A DNA stretch of 64,000 bases, from the NCBI GenBank assembly GCA_035604685.1, contig DATNIB010000053.1, forward strand, positions 1-64,000. Reading direction: 5' to 3'. The position numbers were made by a program, and so were the translations under genes. Shown piece after piece: positions 23,913 to 32,197 of the stretch. Source of the stretch: DATNIB01 sp035604685 (lineage in GTDB: Bacteria; Actinomycetota; Acidimicrobiia; Acidimicrobiales; RAAP-2). The notes under the pieces were generated by a model. The model was not told where the DNA came from, did no database searches, and was given only the letters and a program-made list of their open reading frames with translations. Each line of letters opens with the position of its first letter. Positions within the stretch are counted from its first letter, which is position 1.

Positions 23913-24767
23913 CTACCTGGGGGAGCCGATGATCGCCCGCGTTCGTCGCAGCACCTCCACGACCCGCGCATCGCCCGACACCCGGAGTCGCTCCTGGTCG
24001 GCCGGCGCGAGGTTGTTGGTCAATAGACGCCAGGCCTCGTCGGTCGTCATGGACAGGCTCGCCACCACCCGCGAGCCGGGTCCGGACTGGTAGTTCCATC
24101 CCGAAGGATCGGCAACCAGCTGCCAGGTCGCGCTGACGGGCCCCGCGATGTCGATGGACACCGTGTCCCCGGGCTCGGCCCGGATCTGCTGGAGGCGGAA
24201 CGGGTAGGCCCACCGCAGTCCCTCCAGAATCGGCCCCGCGAGTTCGGGTCGGAGGTCTGGGGCGCGTCCGAGCGCCTGCAGGAGCTGCTGGCGGTGGATC
24301 CAGCATTCGGAGAGCTCGCGAACCTGGTCCAGCCAACCCGGAACCCCGTCCGGCCCGGCCCATGAGACACGAGCGGGACCGGGCATCGGCTCTATTCGTC
24401 GAAGCGCGTCCACTACCTGGGGGCCGGTCCACGCCAGCAGGTCGGTCACCAGTCGCGGGCTCAAGCGTCTGGCTCCCCTGACCCACTCCATCTGGAGTTC
24501 GTCGAGCCACTCAATGAACTCTGTTTCGGTCAGACCGTCGGGCGACGGCGTGCCGAGATAGTGATCTCGATGCCTGGCGAGGAGGCTCAGGTCGGTCCCG
24601 GCCAGGTGCGCGCACAGCCCGAGGACGGTCCACTCCGGGCAGGGCGACGGCCGGTGCCAATCGGACTCGCCCACCGTCGCCAGCAGCTCTACGAGCCGGG
24701 ACCGCTCGAGACCGAAGAGCTCTGGAATGTCTCCGGGCGGCTCTTCGGGTGTGGCCATGTCACGCAT
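23913..24767 (-). CDS. DinB/maleylpyruvate-isomerase-like protein, probably mycothiol-dependent
   Basis: A 284-residue cytosolic protein. The N-terminal four-helix-bundle part (FGLERSRLVELLATVGESDWHRPSPCPEW, then LCAHLAGTDLSLLARHRDHYL) has the MDMPI_N pattern with metal-ligand His residues such as CAHLAG and ECWIHRQQL. The C-terminal half (ATWQLVADPSGW to LRVSGDARVVEVLRR) resembles an SCP2-like module. Family members use mycothiol for isomerisation or detoxification, but the substrate is unknown here. ATG at 24767 or 24758 are both possible starts; neither has a clear ribosome binding site. tRNA-Tyr lies just upstream. Confidence 0.78.
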   Translation of the reverse strand: MRDMATPEEPPGDIPELFGLERSRLVELLATVGESDWHRPSPCPEWTVLGLCAHLAGTDLSLLARHRDHYLGTPSPDGLTETEFIEWLDELQMEWVRGARRLSPRLVTDLLAWTGPQVVDALRRIEPMPGPARVSWAGPDGVPGWLDQVRELSECWIHRQQLLQALGRAPDLRPELAGPILEGLRWAYPFRLQQIRAEPGDTVSIDIAGPVSATWQLVADPSGWNYQSGPGSRVVASLSMTTDEAWRLLTNNLAPADQERLRVSGDARVVEVLRRTRAIIGSPR

Positions 24768-24839
24768 GCTTGCAGAGGTTGTGCAGCGCGCCTCGGTGAC
24801 CTTGGCCCCGAACGGCACGCCGGTTGGTGGGCCGGGCAG

Positions 24840-24924
24840 TGGTGGGCCGGGCAGGATTCGAACCTGCGTAGGCTGTGCCGGCAGATTTACAGTCTGCTTC
24901 CTTTGGCCACTCGGACACCGACCC
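24840..24924 (-). tRNA. tRNA-Tyr (anticodon GTA), CCA encoded
   Basis: Minus-strand class II tRNA with acceptor GGGTCGG/CCGGCCC (one G-U pair), anticodon loop CTGTAAA, long variable arm (GCCGGCACAGCCTACG region) and T arm GCAGGTTCGAATCCTGC. Discriminator A is followed by encoded CCA. Confidence 0.95.
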
Positions 24925-24997
24925 GCCGGCGAGGATAGTCCCGGGGGTAGGGGGGCCGGCTCGGTTGGCTCGGTCCGGGAATTGCGAGAGCGAACGG

Positions 24998-25003
24998 TAC
25001 GCT
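24998..25003 (+). promoter_or_regulatory. -10 element (TACGCT), likely leaderless start of yajQ
   Basis: TACGCT lies 7 bases before the ATG at 25011, with no ribosome binding site between, so the mRNA probably starts at the start codon. Confidence 0.5.
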
Positions 25004-25010
25004 GACACCC

Positions 25011-25499
25011 ATGCCGACGTTTGACATCGTCTCAGAGGTCGACATGCAAGAGGTGCGCAACGCCGTCGACCAGGCGAACCGCGAGGCCTCGACCCGCTTT
25101 GACTTCAAGAACACCGATTCTTCGATCGAGCTCAGCCAACAGGAGCTGGTCCTGCACTCCTCGACCGAGGACCGGCTCCGCGCGCTGCACCAGGTCCTCC
25201 AGGAGAAGCTGGTCCGGCGCGAGGTCTCGCTCAAGGCCTTGGACGACGGGAAGATCGAAGAGGCGGCCAAGGGCACGGCGCGCCAGAAGATCGCCATCCG
25301 AGCCGGGATCTCCGCCGACAATGCCCGCGAGCTCAACAAGTTCATCAAGGGGCTCAACCTGAAGGGGGTCAGCTCGCAGACCCAGGGCGACCAGCTCCGG
25401 GTGTCGGGCAAGAAGCGTGACGACCTCCAAGCCGTCATCGCGGCCTGCAAGGCCAAGGACTTCGGTATCGCACTGCAGTTCAACAACTTCCGGGACTGA
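25011..25499 (+). CDS. yajQ: YajQ-family nucleotide-binding protein (UPF0234)
   Basis: A 162-residue cytosolic protein of the YajQ family, whose members bind nucleotides and in some species cyclic di-GMP. It starts MPTFDIVSEVDMQEVRNAVDQ and contains TRFDFKNTDSSIEL, GISADNARELNKFIKGLNLKGVSSQ and VSGKKRDDLQAVIAACK, and ends ALQFNNFRD. The full domain repeat of the fold is present and the length is normal. It is convergent with cobT. A cellular role cannot be told from context. Confidence 0.93.
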   Translation: MPTFDIVSEVDMQEVRNAVDQANREASTRFDFKNTDSSIELSQQELVLHSSTEDRLRALHQVLQEKLVRREVSLKALDDGKIEEAAKGTARQKIAIRAGISADNARELNKFIKGLNLKGVSSQTQGDQLRVSGKKRDDLQAVIAACKAKDFGIALQFNNFRD

Positions 25500-25523
25500 T
25501 CTGGCGGAGGCTGGGCGCGACCC

Positions 25524-26582
25524 CTACCCGTGGTCCTCGGTGACGCCGGCCGACTCGAAGGTGGCCATGTCCCGCAGGATCTTGGCCGCCCCCTGCAGGA
25601 CCGGGAGGGCCAGACAGGCTCCCGTGCCCTCCCCTAGACGGAGATCGAGATCGATCAGCGGCTTGAGCTCCAGGTGGTCGAGCGCGGCGGTGGCGCCCGG
25701 CTCGGTCGACCGGTGCCCGGCGAAGAGATAGCCGGCGCACTCCGGCAGGATCGCCGTCGCGACGAGCGCCGCCGCCCCGGCGATCACGCCGTCGAGCAGC
25801 ACCGGGAGGCGGGCGGCCGCCCCGCCGATCACGAACCCGGCCAGTGCCGCGATCTCCAGCCCCCCGATGGTCGCGAGGAGCTCGACAGGGTCCGTCACGT
25901 CCCCCGCCCGAGAGACGGCGGACTCGACCACCCGCACCTTCACCGCCCACCGTTCGTCGTCGATCCCGGTGCCGCGGCCGGTGACCTCCAAGGCGGCCCT
26001 CCCGGTCAACGCGGCGATGAGCGCCGCGGAGGGGGTCGTGTTGCCGATGCCCATGTCACCGGTCAACAGGCACCTGGTCCCGGACTCGGCCAACCCCGCC
26101 GCCAGCTGCGCGCCGACGTCGAGGGCTTGGCGGGCTTCGGACAGGGTCATCGCCGGGCCGTCGGCCAGGTTCGCCGTCCCCCGCCGCACCTTGGCCGATC
26201 GGAGACGCGGGTGTGCCGGGAGGTCCCCCGCCACCCCGACGTCGACGACGATCACGTCCGCGCCGACATGGGCGGCCAGGACGTTGACCGCCGCGCCACC
26301 GGCGCAGAAGTTGGCGACCATCTGCGCCGTAACCTCCTGTGGCCAGGGGGACACCCCTTCGGCCAGCACGCCGTGGTCCCCGGCGAAGACGCCGACGGCC
26401 GCCGGCTCGGGCACGGGCGGCGGACAGAAGCCTGCGATGGCGCACAGTCGGACCCCGGCGTCCTCCAGCCGACCGAGAGAGCCGGCCGGCTTGGTCAGGC
26501 GGTCGTGTCGGCGGCGCGCCTCTTCCGCCGCCGCGGCGTCGGGGGGGCCGACGCGAGACGCCGCCTCGTCGAACGCGGGCAC
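25524..26582 (-). CDS. cobT: Nicotinate-nucleotide--dimethylbenzimidazole phosphoribosyltransferase
   Basis: Makes alpha-ribazole phosphate for the lower ligand of cobalamin from nicotinate mononucleotide and dimethylbenzimidazole. The 352-residue product carries LTKPAGSLGRLE, GVFAGDHGVLAEGVSPWP, TGDMGIGNTTPSAALIAALTG, and the catalytic Glu in LGEGTGACLAL near residue 317. Start is GTG at 26582. It lies 10 bases after gtrA, so the two share a transcript. No cobalamin riboswitch was recognised upstream. It fits the presence of a B12-dependent mutase at 47.6-49.6 kb. Confidence 0.95.
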   Translation of the reverse strand: MPAFDEAASRVGPPDAAAAEEARRRHDRLTKPAGSLGRLEDAGVRLCAIAGFCPPPVPEPAAVGVFAGDHGVLAEGVSPWPQEVTAQMVANFCAGGAAVNVLAAHVGADVIVVDVGVAGDLPAHPRLRSAKVRRGTANLADGPAMTLSEARQALDVGAQLAAGLAESGTRCLLTGDMGIGNTTPSAALIAALTGRAALEVTGRGTGIDDERWAVKVRVVESAVSRAGDVTDPVELLATIGGLEIAALAGFVIGGAAARLPVLLDGVIAGAAALVATAILPECAGYLFAGHRSTEPGATAALDHLELKPLIDLDLRLGEGTGACLALPVLQGAAKILRDMATFESAGVTEDHG

Positions 26583-26592
26583 GGCCCGTTGA

Positions 26593-27087
26593 CTACTCGG
26601 CCTCGATGCGCTCGTCGATCTCCTCGAGCAGCGTGGGCACGTGGAAGAGCCGGTTGAAGATCAGCAGCTTCAGCACCCAGAAGATGGCGAACGACAGGAT
26701 GTTGGCCGTGAGGACCAGCGCGGTGAGTTCGATGTGGCCGAGGTGGTGCGACAGCCCGATGTGGCGTGCGGTGGCGGCGCCGATGATCGAGAAGGCGATG
26801 CCGGCCGCTGCGATGACCCAGAACGGGAGCACCTCCTTCGTGAGATGCGAGCGGCCCGACTTCCCCCAGGCCCAGCTCCGGTTGAGCCAGTAGGAGGGAA
26901 AGGTGGCGACGGCGTTGCCCAAGACGGTGTCGGGGACCTCGCTCCCCCGGCGGATGACGCCGTAGACGAGGAAGATGACGGTGAAGGACACCGCGGTCGA
27001 GACCACCGAGACCATCGAGTACCGGAAGATCTTCTTGCCCTCGTGCGTGTGCAGCCATGCCCACAGGCGTTCGAGGGTCTCGGGCAT
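26593..27087 (-). CDS. GtrA-like membrane protein
   Basis: A 164-residue protein with about four membrane helices (for example MVSVVSTAVSFTVIFLVYGV and LTANILSFAIFWVLKLLIF). The N-terminal RYSMVSVVSTAVSF and the NRSWAWG motif after helix 2 match the GtrA/DPMS-accessory family, which moves polyprenol-linked sugars or works with GT-A mannosyltransferases in cell-surface glycan assembly. A TAGAGT element 9 bases before the ATG is the likely promoter. It is followed by cobT with no obvious functional link. Confidence 0.85.
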   Translation of the reverse strand: MPETLERLWAWLHTHEGKKIFRYSMVSVVSTAVSFTVIFLVYGVIRRGSEVPDTVLGNAVATFPSYWLNRSWAWGKSGRSHLTKEVLPFWVIAAAGIAFSIIGAATARHIGLSHHLGHIELTALVLTANILSFAIFWVLKLLIFNRLFHVPTLLEEIDERIEAE

Positions 27088-27096
27088 CGGAGTGTG

Positions 27097-27102
27097 ACTC
27101 TA
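27097..27102 (-). promoter_or_regulatory. -10 element (TAGAGT) of gtrA-cobT
   Basis: TAGAGT on the minus strand lies 9 bases before the gtrA-like ATG at 27087, giving a leaderless or nearly leaderless transcript. Confidence 0.45.
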
Positions 27103-27208
27103 GCGGGCACCCTTCCCGGCCTCGAAGCGGGTATTGGCTCCAAGCGGAGCTCTCTGACCGTGCGGGTCGATTCGCACCTGTGCACGTGGCGCCTGCCAAC
27201 ATGGCCAG

Positions 27209-28081
27209 GTGAGCGAGTCCCTCGACTTCCTGGTCCGCCTGCTTGATCTCGAGCCGATCGAGGTGAACATCTTCCGGGGCCGCCAGCCAGGCGAAGAACG
27301 CCAGCGTGTCTTCGGGGGCCAGGTGGCCGGCCAGGCCCTCATGGCCGCCGGTCGGACCGTCGCCCACGGGCGGGTCCACTCGCTCCACGCCTACTTCTTG
27401 CGTCCCGGGAACCCCACGATCCCGATCATCTACGAGGTCGATCGGATCAGGGACGGGCGCTCCTTCACCACGCGGCGCGTCGTCGCCATCCAGAACGGCG
27501 AGGCGATCTTCAACATGGCGGCCTCGTTCCATGACGACGAGCCCGGGCTCGAGCATCAGATCCCAATGCCCGACGTGCCCGATCCCGAGGGCCTCCCCTC
27601 GCTCCAAGAGCTCCTCGAGCCGCTGCGCAACGAGCGCGAGGACTTGGCCCAGTGGTTCTACCTGCCGCACCCGATCGAGCAGCGATACGTGGACCGCTCG
27701 CTGCCGTGGGAGCACCCCACCGGACGGGTCGAACCACACCAGCAGATCTGGATCCGGGCCGACGGCGCGCTCCCCGACGACCCCTTGCTGCACGCCTGTG
27801 TGGCGGCCTACGCGTCGGACATGTCGCTCTTCGACACGATCCTGCGATCACATGCGGTCGACTGGGACCCGTCCAGCTTCATGGGGGCCAGCCTCGACCA
27901 TTGCATGTGGTTCCACCGGCGAGTGACGATCGACGACTGGCTGCTCTACGACACCGACTCGCCCATCGCCACCGGGGCGCGGGGCCTGGCGCGGGGGTTC
28001 CTGTTCGACCGGAACGGGCGGCTCATCGTGTCGATCGTCCAGGAGGGGCTGACGAGGGTCACCGGCGCCCAGAAGAGCTAG
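27209..28081 (+). CDS. tesB: Acyl-CoA thioesterase II
   Basis: Hydrolyses medium- and long-chain acyl-CoA to free fatty acid and CoA. The 290-residue product is a double hot-dog protein. The first half has RVFGGQVAGQALMAAGRTV and HSLHAYFLRPGNP; the second half has YASDMSLFDTIL, SLDHCMWFHRR and VQEGLTR. The catalytic triad positions of E. coli TesB (Asp204, Thr228, Gln278) read Asp204, Ser228 and Gln278 here, a conservative change. Start is GTG at 27209. It is convergent with gltA. Confidence 0.93.
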   Translation: MSESLDFLVRLLDLEPIEVNIFRGRQPGEERQRVFGGQVAGQALMAAGRTVAHGRVHSLHAYFLRPGNPTIPIIYEVDRIRDGRSFTTRRVVAIQNGEAIFNMAASFHDDEPGLEHQIPMPDVPDPEGLPSLQELLEPLRNEREDLAQWFYLPHPIEQRYVDRSLPWEHPTGRVEPHQQIWIRADGALPDDPLLHACVAAYASDMSLFDTILRSHAVDWDPSSFMGASLDHCMWFHRRVTIDDWLLYDTDSPIATGARGLARGFLFDRNGRLIVSIVQEGLTRVTGAQKS

Positions 28082-28165
28082 GCGGGCGGGCTCGCCGGGT
28101 CGACCAAGCGCGGGCTGACGGGCCCGGCGTCGGCCGACCTCAGAGGATCTTCGAGCGCGGTGCGC

Positions 28166-29434
28166 TCAGCGCCGTTCCACCGGGACGTACGCGCGCTCGT
28201 CGGTCCCGATGTACAGCTGGCGGGGCCGGACGATCCGGGAGTCCTGGTCGAGAAGTTCCTGCCAGTGGGCCAGCCAGCCCACCGTGCGCGGGATGGCGAA
28301 GAGCACCGGGAACATCTCGAGCGGGAATCCCATCGCCTGATAGATGAGCCCCGAGTAGAAGTCGACGTTCGGGTAGAGCTTGCGGGAGATGAAGAAGTCC
28401 TCGGAGAGGGCGATCTCCTCCAGCTTCAGGGCAATGTCGAGGAGCGGGTTCTTGCCGGTCACCTCGAACACCTGGTCGGCCACCCGCTTGATGATCGTGG
28501 CGCGCGGGTCGTAGTTCTTGTAAACGCGGTGGCCGAACCCCTGCAGGCGGACGTTGCCCGACTTCACCTCGGCGATGTAGGCCGGGACGTTCTCGATGCT
28601 GCCGATCTCGGTCAGCATCTTGATGACTTCTTCGTTGGCCCCGCCGTGCCGCGGGCCGTAGAGGGCGGCCGCGGCCGCGGCCGTCGCCGAGTAGGGGTCC
28701 GCGTGCGAGGAGCCCACGACGCGCATGGCGGTGGTCGAACAGTTCTGCTCGTGGTCGGCGTGGAGGATGAACAGCACATCGAGGGCGTGGGCGAGCACGG
28801 GGTTCGGCTGGAATCGAGGTTCGGCCACCTTCCACATCATGGAGAGGAAGTTGGAGGTGAAGTCGAGGGAGTTGTCCGGGTACACGAACGGCATGCCCAC
28901 GCTGAAGCGGTGGGCGGCGGCGGCCAACGTCGGCATCTTGGCGATGAGGCGGGTGATCTGCTTGTGACGCGCTTCGGGATCGAAGATGCCCTTCGCGTCG
29001 AGGTAGAAGGTGGAGAGCGCCGCGACGGCCGAGACGAGCATGCCCATGGGGTGGGCGTCGTAGTGGAAGCCCTCCAAGAAGCGCTTGCGGACGTTCTCGT
29101 GGATGTACGTGTGCATCGTGATCTCGCGGTTCCAGGCCTCGAACTGGGCGGCATTGGGCAGCTCGCCGTTCAAGAGCAGGTAGGCCACCTCGAGATAGGT
29201 CGAGTGCTCGGCCAGCTGCTCGATCGGGTAGCCGCGATAGCGCAGGATCCCGGCCTCGCCGTCGAGGAAGGTGATGGAGCTCTCGCACACGGCGGTCGAC
29301 ATCAGTCCCGGATCGAAGAACCAGACGCCGGGAAGGAGCTTCGACCACTCGGCGGCCGATACCCCGCCGTCGGTGATCGGGACTTCGATCGAGTCGCCGG
29401 TCCTGTTGTCGGTGATCGTGATGGATTCGGCCAC
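28166..29434 (-). CDS. gltA: Citrate synthase (type II)
   Basis: Condenses acetyl-CoA and oxaloacetate to citrate at the entry of the TCA cycle. The 422-residue product has the length and blocks of hexameric type II enzymes: LPGVWFFDPGLMSTAVCES, LDGEAGILRYRGYPIEQLAE, FHYDAHPMGML. Active-site residues are seen at His228 (ADHEQNCSTT), His263 (GPRHGGAN), His302 (GFGHRVYK) and Asp358 (NVDFYSG). GTG at 29434 has AGGAGAG 9 bases upstream. It is the only TCA-cycle gene in the window. Confidence 0.97.
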   Translation of the reverse strand: MAESITITDNRTGDSIEVPITDGGVSAAEWSKLLPGVWFFDPGLMSTAVCESSITFLDGEAGILRYRGYPIEQLAEHSTYLEVAYLLLNGELPNAAQFEAWNREITMHTYIHENVRKRFLEGFHYDAHPMGMLVSAVAALSTFYLDAKGIFDPEARHKQITRLIAKMPTLAAAAHRFSVGMPFVYPDNSLDFTSNFLSMMWKVAEPRFQPNPVLAHALDVLFILHADHEQNCSTTAMRVVGSSHADPYSATAAAAAALYGPRHGGANEEVIKMLTEIGSIENVPAYIAEVKSGNVRLQGFGHRVYKNYDPRATIIKRVADQVFEVTGKNPLLDIALKLEEIALSEDFFISRKLYPNVDFYSGLIYQAMGFPLEMFPVLFAIPRTVGWLAHWQELLDQDSRIVRPRQLYIGTDERAYVPVERR

Positions 29435-29516
29435 GTCCCGGGACTCTCCTCTGCTCAGCTCGCTCGTTCGTCCCCCGCGCCGATCCTACGGCTCCGGAGG
29501 CCCCTGGTCACACCGA

Positions 29517-30653
29517 TCACGGGCGAACGAGGTTCAGCTCGGGCGAGATCTCGATGGTGGCCGGGACCGAGACCGCGCTTCGGTCGGTCTGGGCCGGCGG
29601 GGGGCTGATGGTGACGGTCAGTCCATAAGTGGTGCCTGGCCGCACGGGAAGCGCCCGCAGCGGGACGACCACCGACGCTCCCGGAGCCAGCGACAGCGTG
29701 CGTCGGAGCGTGATGGCCGGTCCCGTGGGCTGCGGCTGGATGGTGACGGTGAGGACCACGCCGGAGGCGGCCACATTCCCCACGTTGTCGATCGTCGGCG
29801 TCACGAACAGCCGGTGTGTGGGCGACAGCACCGACACCCCTGGGCCGATGGCGGGCGGCGGCGCCTGCCCGGGGCTGGGAGGGGCGGGCGGGACGACGGG
29901 CGGGGACAGCCGTACGGCCACCACCCGAATGTCCGCGTTGAGGACCAAGGTCGGCGACCCGGTGAGCTCCTCGACGAGCGTGGCCGCTGCGCCCCCGCCG
30001 AAGTCCACGTCGTTCGGGACCCAACGCGAGACGGCCAGTCGACCGTTTCCGGGTGCCGCGACGAGGGCGCGGCGAGCCGCCGCGTAGGCCCGGTCGGCCT
30101 GTTCGAGCAACGTCCCCGCCGCGTCGATCTCCGAGGTGGCCCTGCCGGCCGAGAGCGCGGGCGGGAGGGCCCCGCTCGCCTGCGACCCGATCCCGGACGA
30201 CGCAGCCGCACCCACCGTCGGGAGGGGCGCGAGGGCGAGCAGCCCGTCGATCGCCAGCCGGAGCTCGGCCGTCGCCTGCGCGCGGTCGGCCACGGCGGTC
30301 TGGAAGGACGCCGCGACGTCGTCGGCCGGACCGGGAGGGGTGAGCTCGTCGGCACGCCTGGCCGTCGCGGCGGTGTCCGACACGAGGGCGTCGAGGGACG
30401 CCTGCAACCGCGCCCGGGGCAGGCCGGGCATCGCCGACACGAGGTCGGCCAGCGCCGCCCCCGACGCGTTGGATTGACTCGCCAGCGCATCGGCCTGCGC
30501 GGCGAAGGAGAGGTCGATCGAGCCGTGGAAGGGCCCCGAGCCCTGGCCGATGAAGAGAACCCCGCCGATCAGGAGGAAGGCGACCAGGGCCGACAGCCCG
30601 AGGACCGAGGCGAATGGCGCCACCCGGCGGCGTCGGCGACGGCGGGGCGACAT
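29517..30653 (-). CDS. Membrane-anchored hypothetical protein with CARDB-like C-terminus
   Basis: A 378-residue protein that I cannot assign to a function. It starts with a cluster of Arg residues followed by one hydrophobic helix (about residues 12-36, LGLSALVAFLLIGGVLFIG), so the rest is predicted outside. Residues 45-215 are Ala-rich and helical. A Pro-rich linker (PPVVPPAPPSPGQAPPP) leads to a C-terminal beta domain (FVTPTIDNVGNVAASGVVLTV, SLAPGASVVVPL) that resembles CARDB/DUF11-like adhesion modules. A TAGCGT element lies 9 bases before the ATG. It lies between gltA and the sulfoquinovose synthase gene. Confidence 0.75.
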   Translation of the reverse strand: MSPRRRRRRRVAPFASVLGLSALVAFLLIGGVLFIGQGSGPFHGSIDLSFAAQADALASQSNASGAALADLVSAMPGLPRARLQASLDALVSDTAATARRADELTPPGPADDVAASFQTAVADRAQATAELRLAIDGLLALAPLPTVGAAASSGIGSQASGALPPALSAGRATSEIDAAGTLLEQADRAYAAARRALVAAPGNGRLAVSRWVPNDVDFGGGAAATLVEELTGSPTLVLNADIRVVAVRLSPPVVPPAPPSPGQAPPPAIGPGVSVLSPTHRLFVTPTIDNVGNVAASGVVLTVTIQPQPTGPAITLRRTLSLAPGASVVVPLRALPVRPGTTYGLTVTISPPPAQTDRSAVSVPATIEISPELNLVRP

Positions 30654-30662
30654 CGGCCCACG

Positions 30663-30668
30663 ACGCTA
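30663..30668 (-). promoter_or_regulatory. -10 element (TAGCGT) of the hypothetical membrane protein
   Basis: TAGCGT on the minus strand, 9 bases before the ATG at 30653; no ribosome binding site is visible between them. Confidence 0.4.
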
Positions 30669-30713
30669 ATGGAAGGGGGTCCGCCACCCCCGAGGAGGTG
30701 GACCCGCCTGGCC

Positions 30714-31919
30714 TTACCCCTCGGTGGGCTCGCTGCTCACCCGCACGCCGCCGACCGCCGTCGGCATGCTGCTGGCGGTGTTCCGCCAGTTGACGGTCGC
30801 CTCGATCGCGGCGAGGTCAACCCGATCGCGGTGCCGGTCGGCAACGGCCAACAGGGACGAGATCGTTCGTTGGTCGAGGAGATGGGGGACCAGTCCGAGG
30901 TCGAGCAGCTTGGTGTGCGCTGCCCGGTAGTAGTGCTCTTCCTTCTCGACCCGAGGATTCGGCGCGGTGTTGATCTGGACGCGGCCCGGATAGGTCTGGC
31001 AGACGAGGTCCGCCAGCTGACGGACAGAGAAGGACTCGGTGAACTGGTTGAACACGCGGTACTCGCCGGCCAGCGGCGGGTTCACGGTGGCGAGCTCGAC
31101 GCAGGCCAGCGTGTCGCGGATGTCGAGCATGCCCCTCGTCTGGCCGCCGCTCCCGTACACGGTGAGCGGGTGACCCACGACGGCCTGCACACAGAAACGG
31201 TTGAGGACCGTGCCAAAGACGCCGTCGTAGTCGAACCTGGTCGCGAGCTCGGGGTGGAGCCCCGTCTCCTCGGTCTCCTGCCCGTACACGATGCCCTGGT
31301 TGAGGTCCGTCGAGCGCAAACCCCAGATGCGGCAGGCGAACATGATGTTGGCACTGTCGTGCACCTTGGACAGGTGGTAGAAGGAGCCGGGCTGCTTGGG
31401 GTACGGCAGCACATCGGTGCGGCCCCGGTGGGTGATCTCGATGAAGCCCTCTTCGATGTCGATGTTCGGGGTCCCGTACTCGCCCATGGTCCCAAGCTTC
31501 ACGAGGTGGATGCTCGGGTCGATCTCCGCGATGGCGTAGAGCAGGTTGAGGGTTCCGACGACGTTGTTGACCTGGGTGTAGACGGCGTGCTTGCGATCGA
31601 TCATGGAGTACGGCGCCGACCGCTGCTCGGCGAAGTGGACGATGGTGTCCGGCTCAAATTCCCTGAGGACGCGCTCGACGAAGTCGGCCTCGGTCAGGTC
31701 TCCGATGTAGGGCTCGATGCGGAACCCCGAAATGTCCTCCCAGACGGTCACGCGGCGCTGCAGGTGGCTGATGGGCACCAAGCTGTCGACGCCCATCTCG
31801 TAGTCGTACTGGCGGCGGGCGAAGCTGTCGACGACGCCGACCGCGTGACCCCGTCGTGAGAGGTGCAACGCCGTCGGCCATCCGAGGTAGCCATCGCCAC
31901 CCAGCACGAGGATCCTCAC
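30714..31919 (-). CDS. sqdB: UDP-sulfoquinovose synthase (SQD1/SqdB type)
   Basis: Converts UDP-glucose and sulfite to UDP-sulfoquinovose, the head-group donor for sulfolipid or sulfonated glycans. The 401-residue extended-SDR protein has the NAD motif LGGDGYLGWPTALHLS at residues 6-21 and the SQD1 signature blocks HFAEQRSAPYSMID, LGTMGEYGTPNIDIEEG, FYHLSKVHDSAN and RSTDLNQGIVYG. Thr144, Tyr181 and Lys185 match the catalytic positions of plant SQD1, offset by one. GTG at 31919 has GGGAG upstream. No sulfolipid glycosyltransferase gene (sqdD/sqdX) lies next to it. Confidence 0.9.
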   Translation of the reverse strand: MRILVLGGDGYLGWPTALHLSRRGHAVGVVDSFARRQYDYEMGVDSLVPISHLQRRVTVWEDISGFRIEPYIGDLTEADFVERVLREFEPDTIVHFAEQRSAPYSMIDRKHAVYTQVNNVVGTLNLLYAIAEIDPSIHLVKLGTMGEYGTPNIDIEEGFIEITHRGRTDVLPYPKQPGSFYHLSKVHDSANIMFACRIWGLRSTDLNQGIVYGQETEETGLHPELATRFDYDGVFGTVLNRFCVQAVVGHPLTVYGSGGQTRGMLDIRDTLACVELATVNPPLAGEYRVFNQFTESFSVRQLADLVCQTYPGRVQINTAPNPRVEKEEHYYRAAHTKLLDLGLVPHLLDQRTISSLLAVADRHRDRVDLAAIEATVNWRNTASSMPTAVGGVRVSSEPTEG

Positions 31920-32197
31920 CCCACCATCTCCCTTCCGCCTCCGAATCCGAACCGCCCGGCCGACACCCGGGCGCTACCCGATCCGTCCTGCGGTCACCGG
32001 GCCACGTCGTGACGTCACGATCGGGGCGCACCGGTCGCAACCCATTTGCAACAAATATGCCCGATGAAGCTTGGAGGGGCCTGAGAGAGACCCCGGGGAA
32101 GCCTGTCGAGTGGTGATGGTTCTATGAGTTCACCAGGTGATTCGCCCGGTTCGGCTCGGTCTGATCGGGTCACAGCGCCTCGGTAGGGTCACTGCCG
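31920..32197. other. Divergent intergenic region between sqdB and addB
   Basis: This 278-base spacer separates two divergent genes. It holds the sqdB ribosome binding site at the left end, an AT-rich patch around 32042-32058 that is unusual for this genome and could be part of the sqdB promoter, and a TAGGGT element just before addB. No further gene was seen. Confidence 0.45.
32184..32189 (+). promoter_or_regulatory. -10 element (TAGGGT) of addB-addA
   Basis: TAGGGT lies 8 bases before the ATG at 32198 with no ribosome binding site between, as for other leaderless genes in the window. Confidence 0.5.

Noticed and set aside
28160..29608. Plus-strand frame opposite citrate synthase
   Set aside because: Shadow of gltA; its translation is low-complexity and citrate synthase carries all active-site residues on the other strand.
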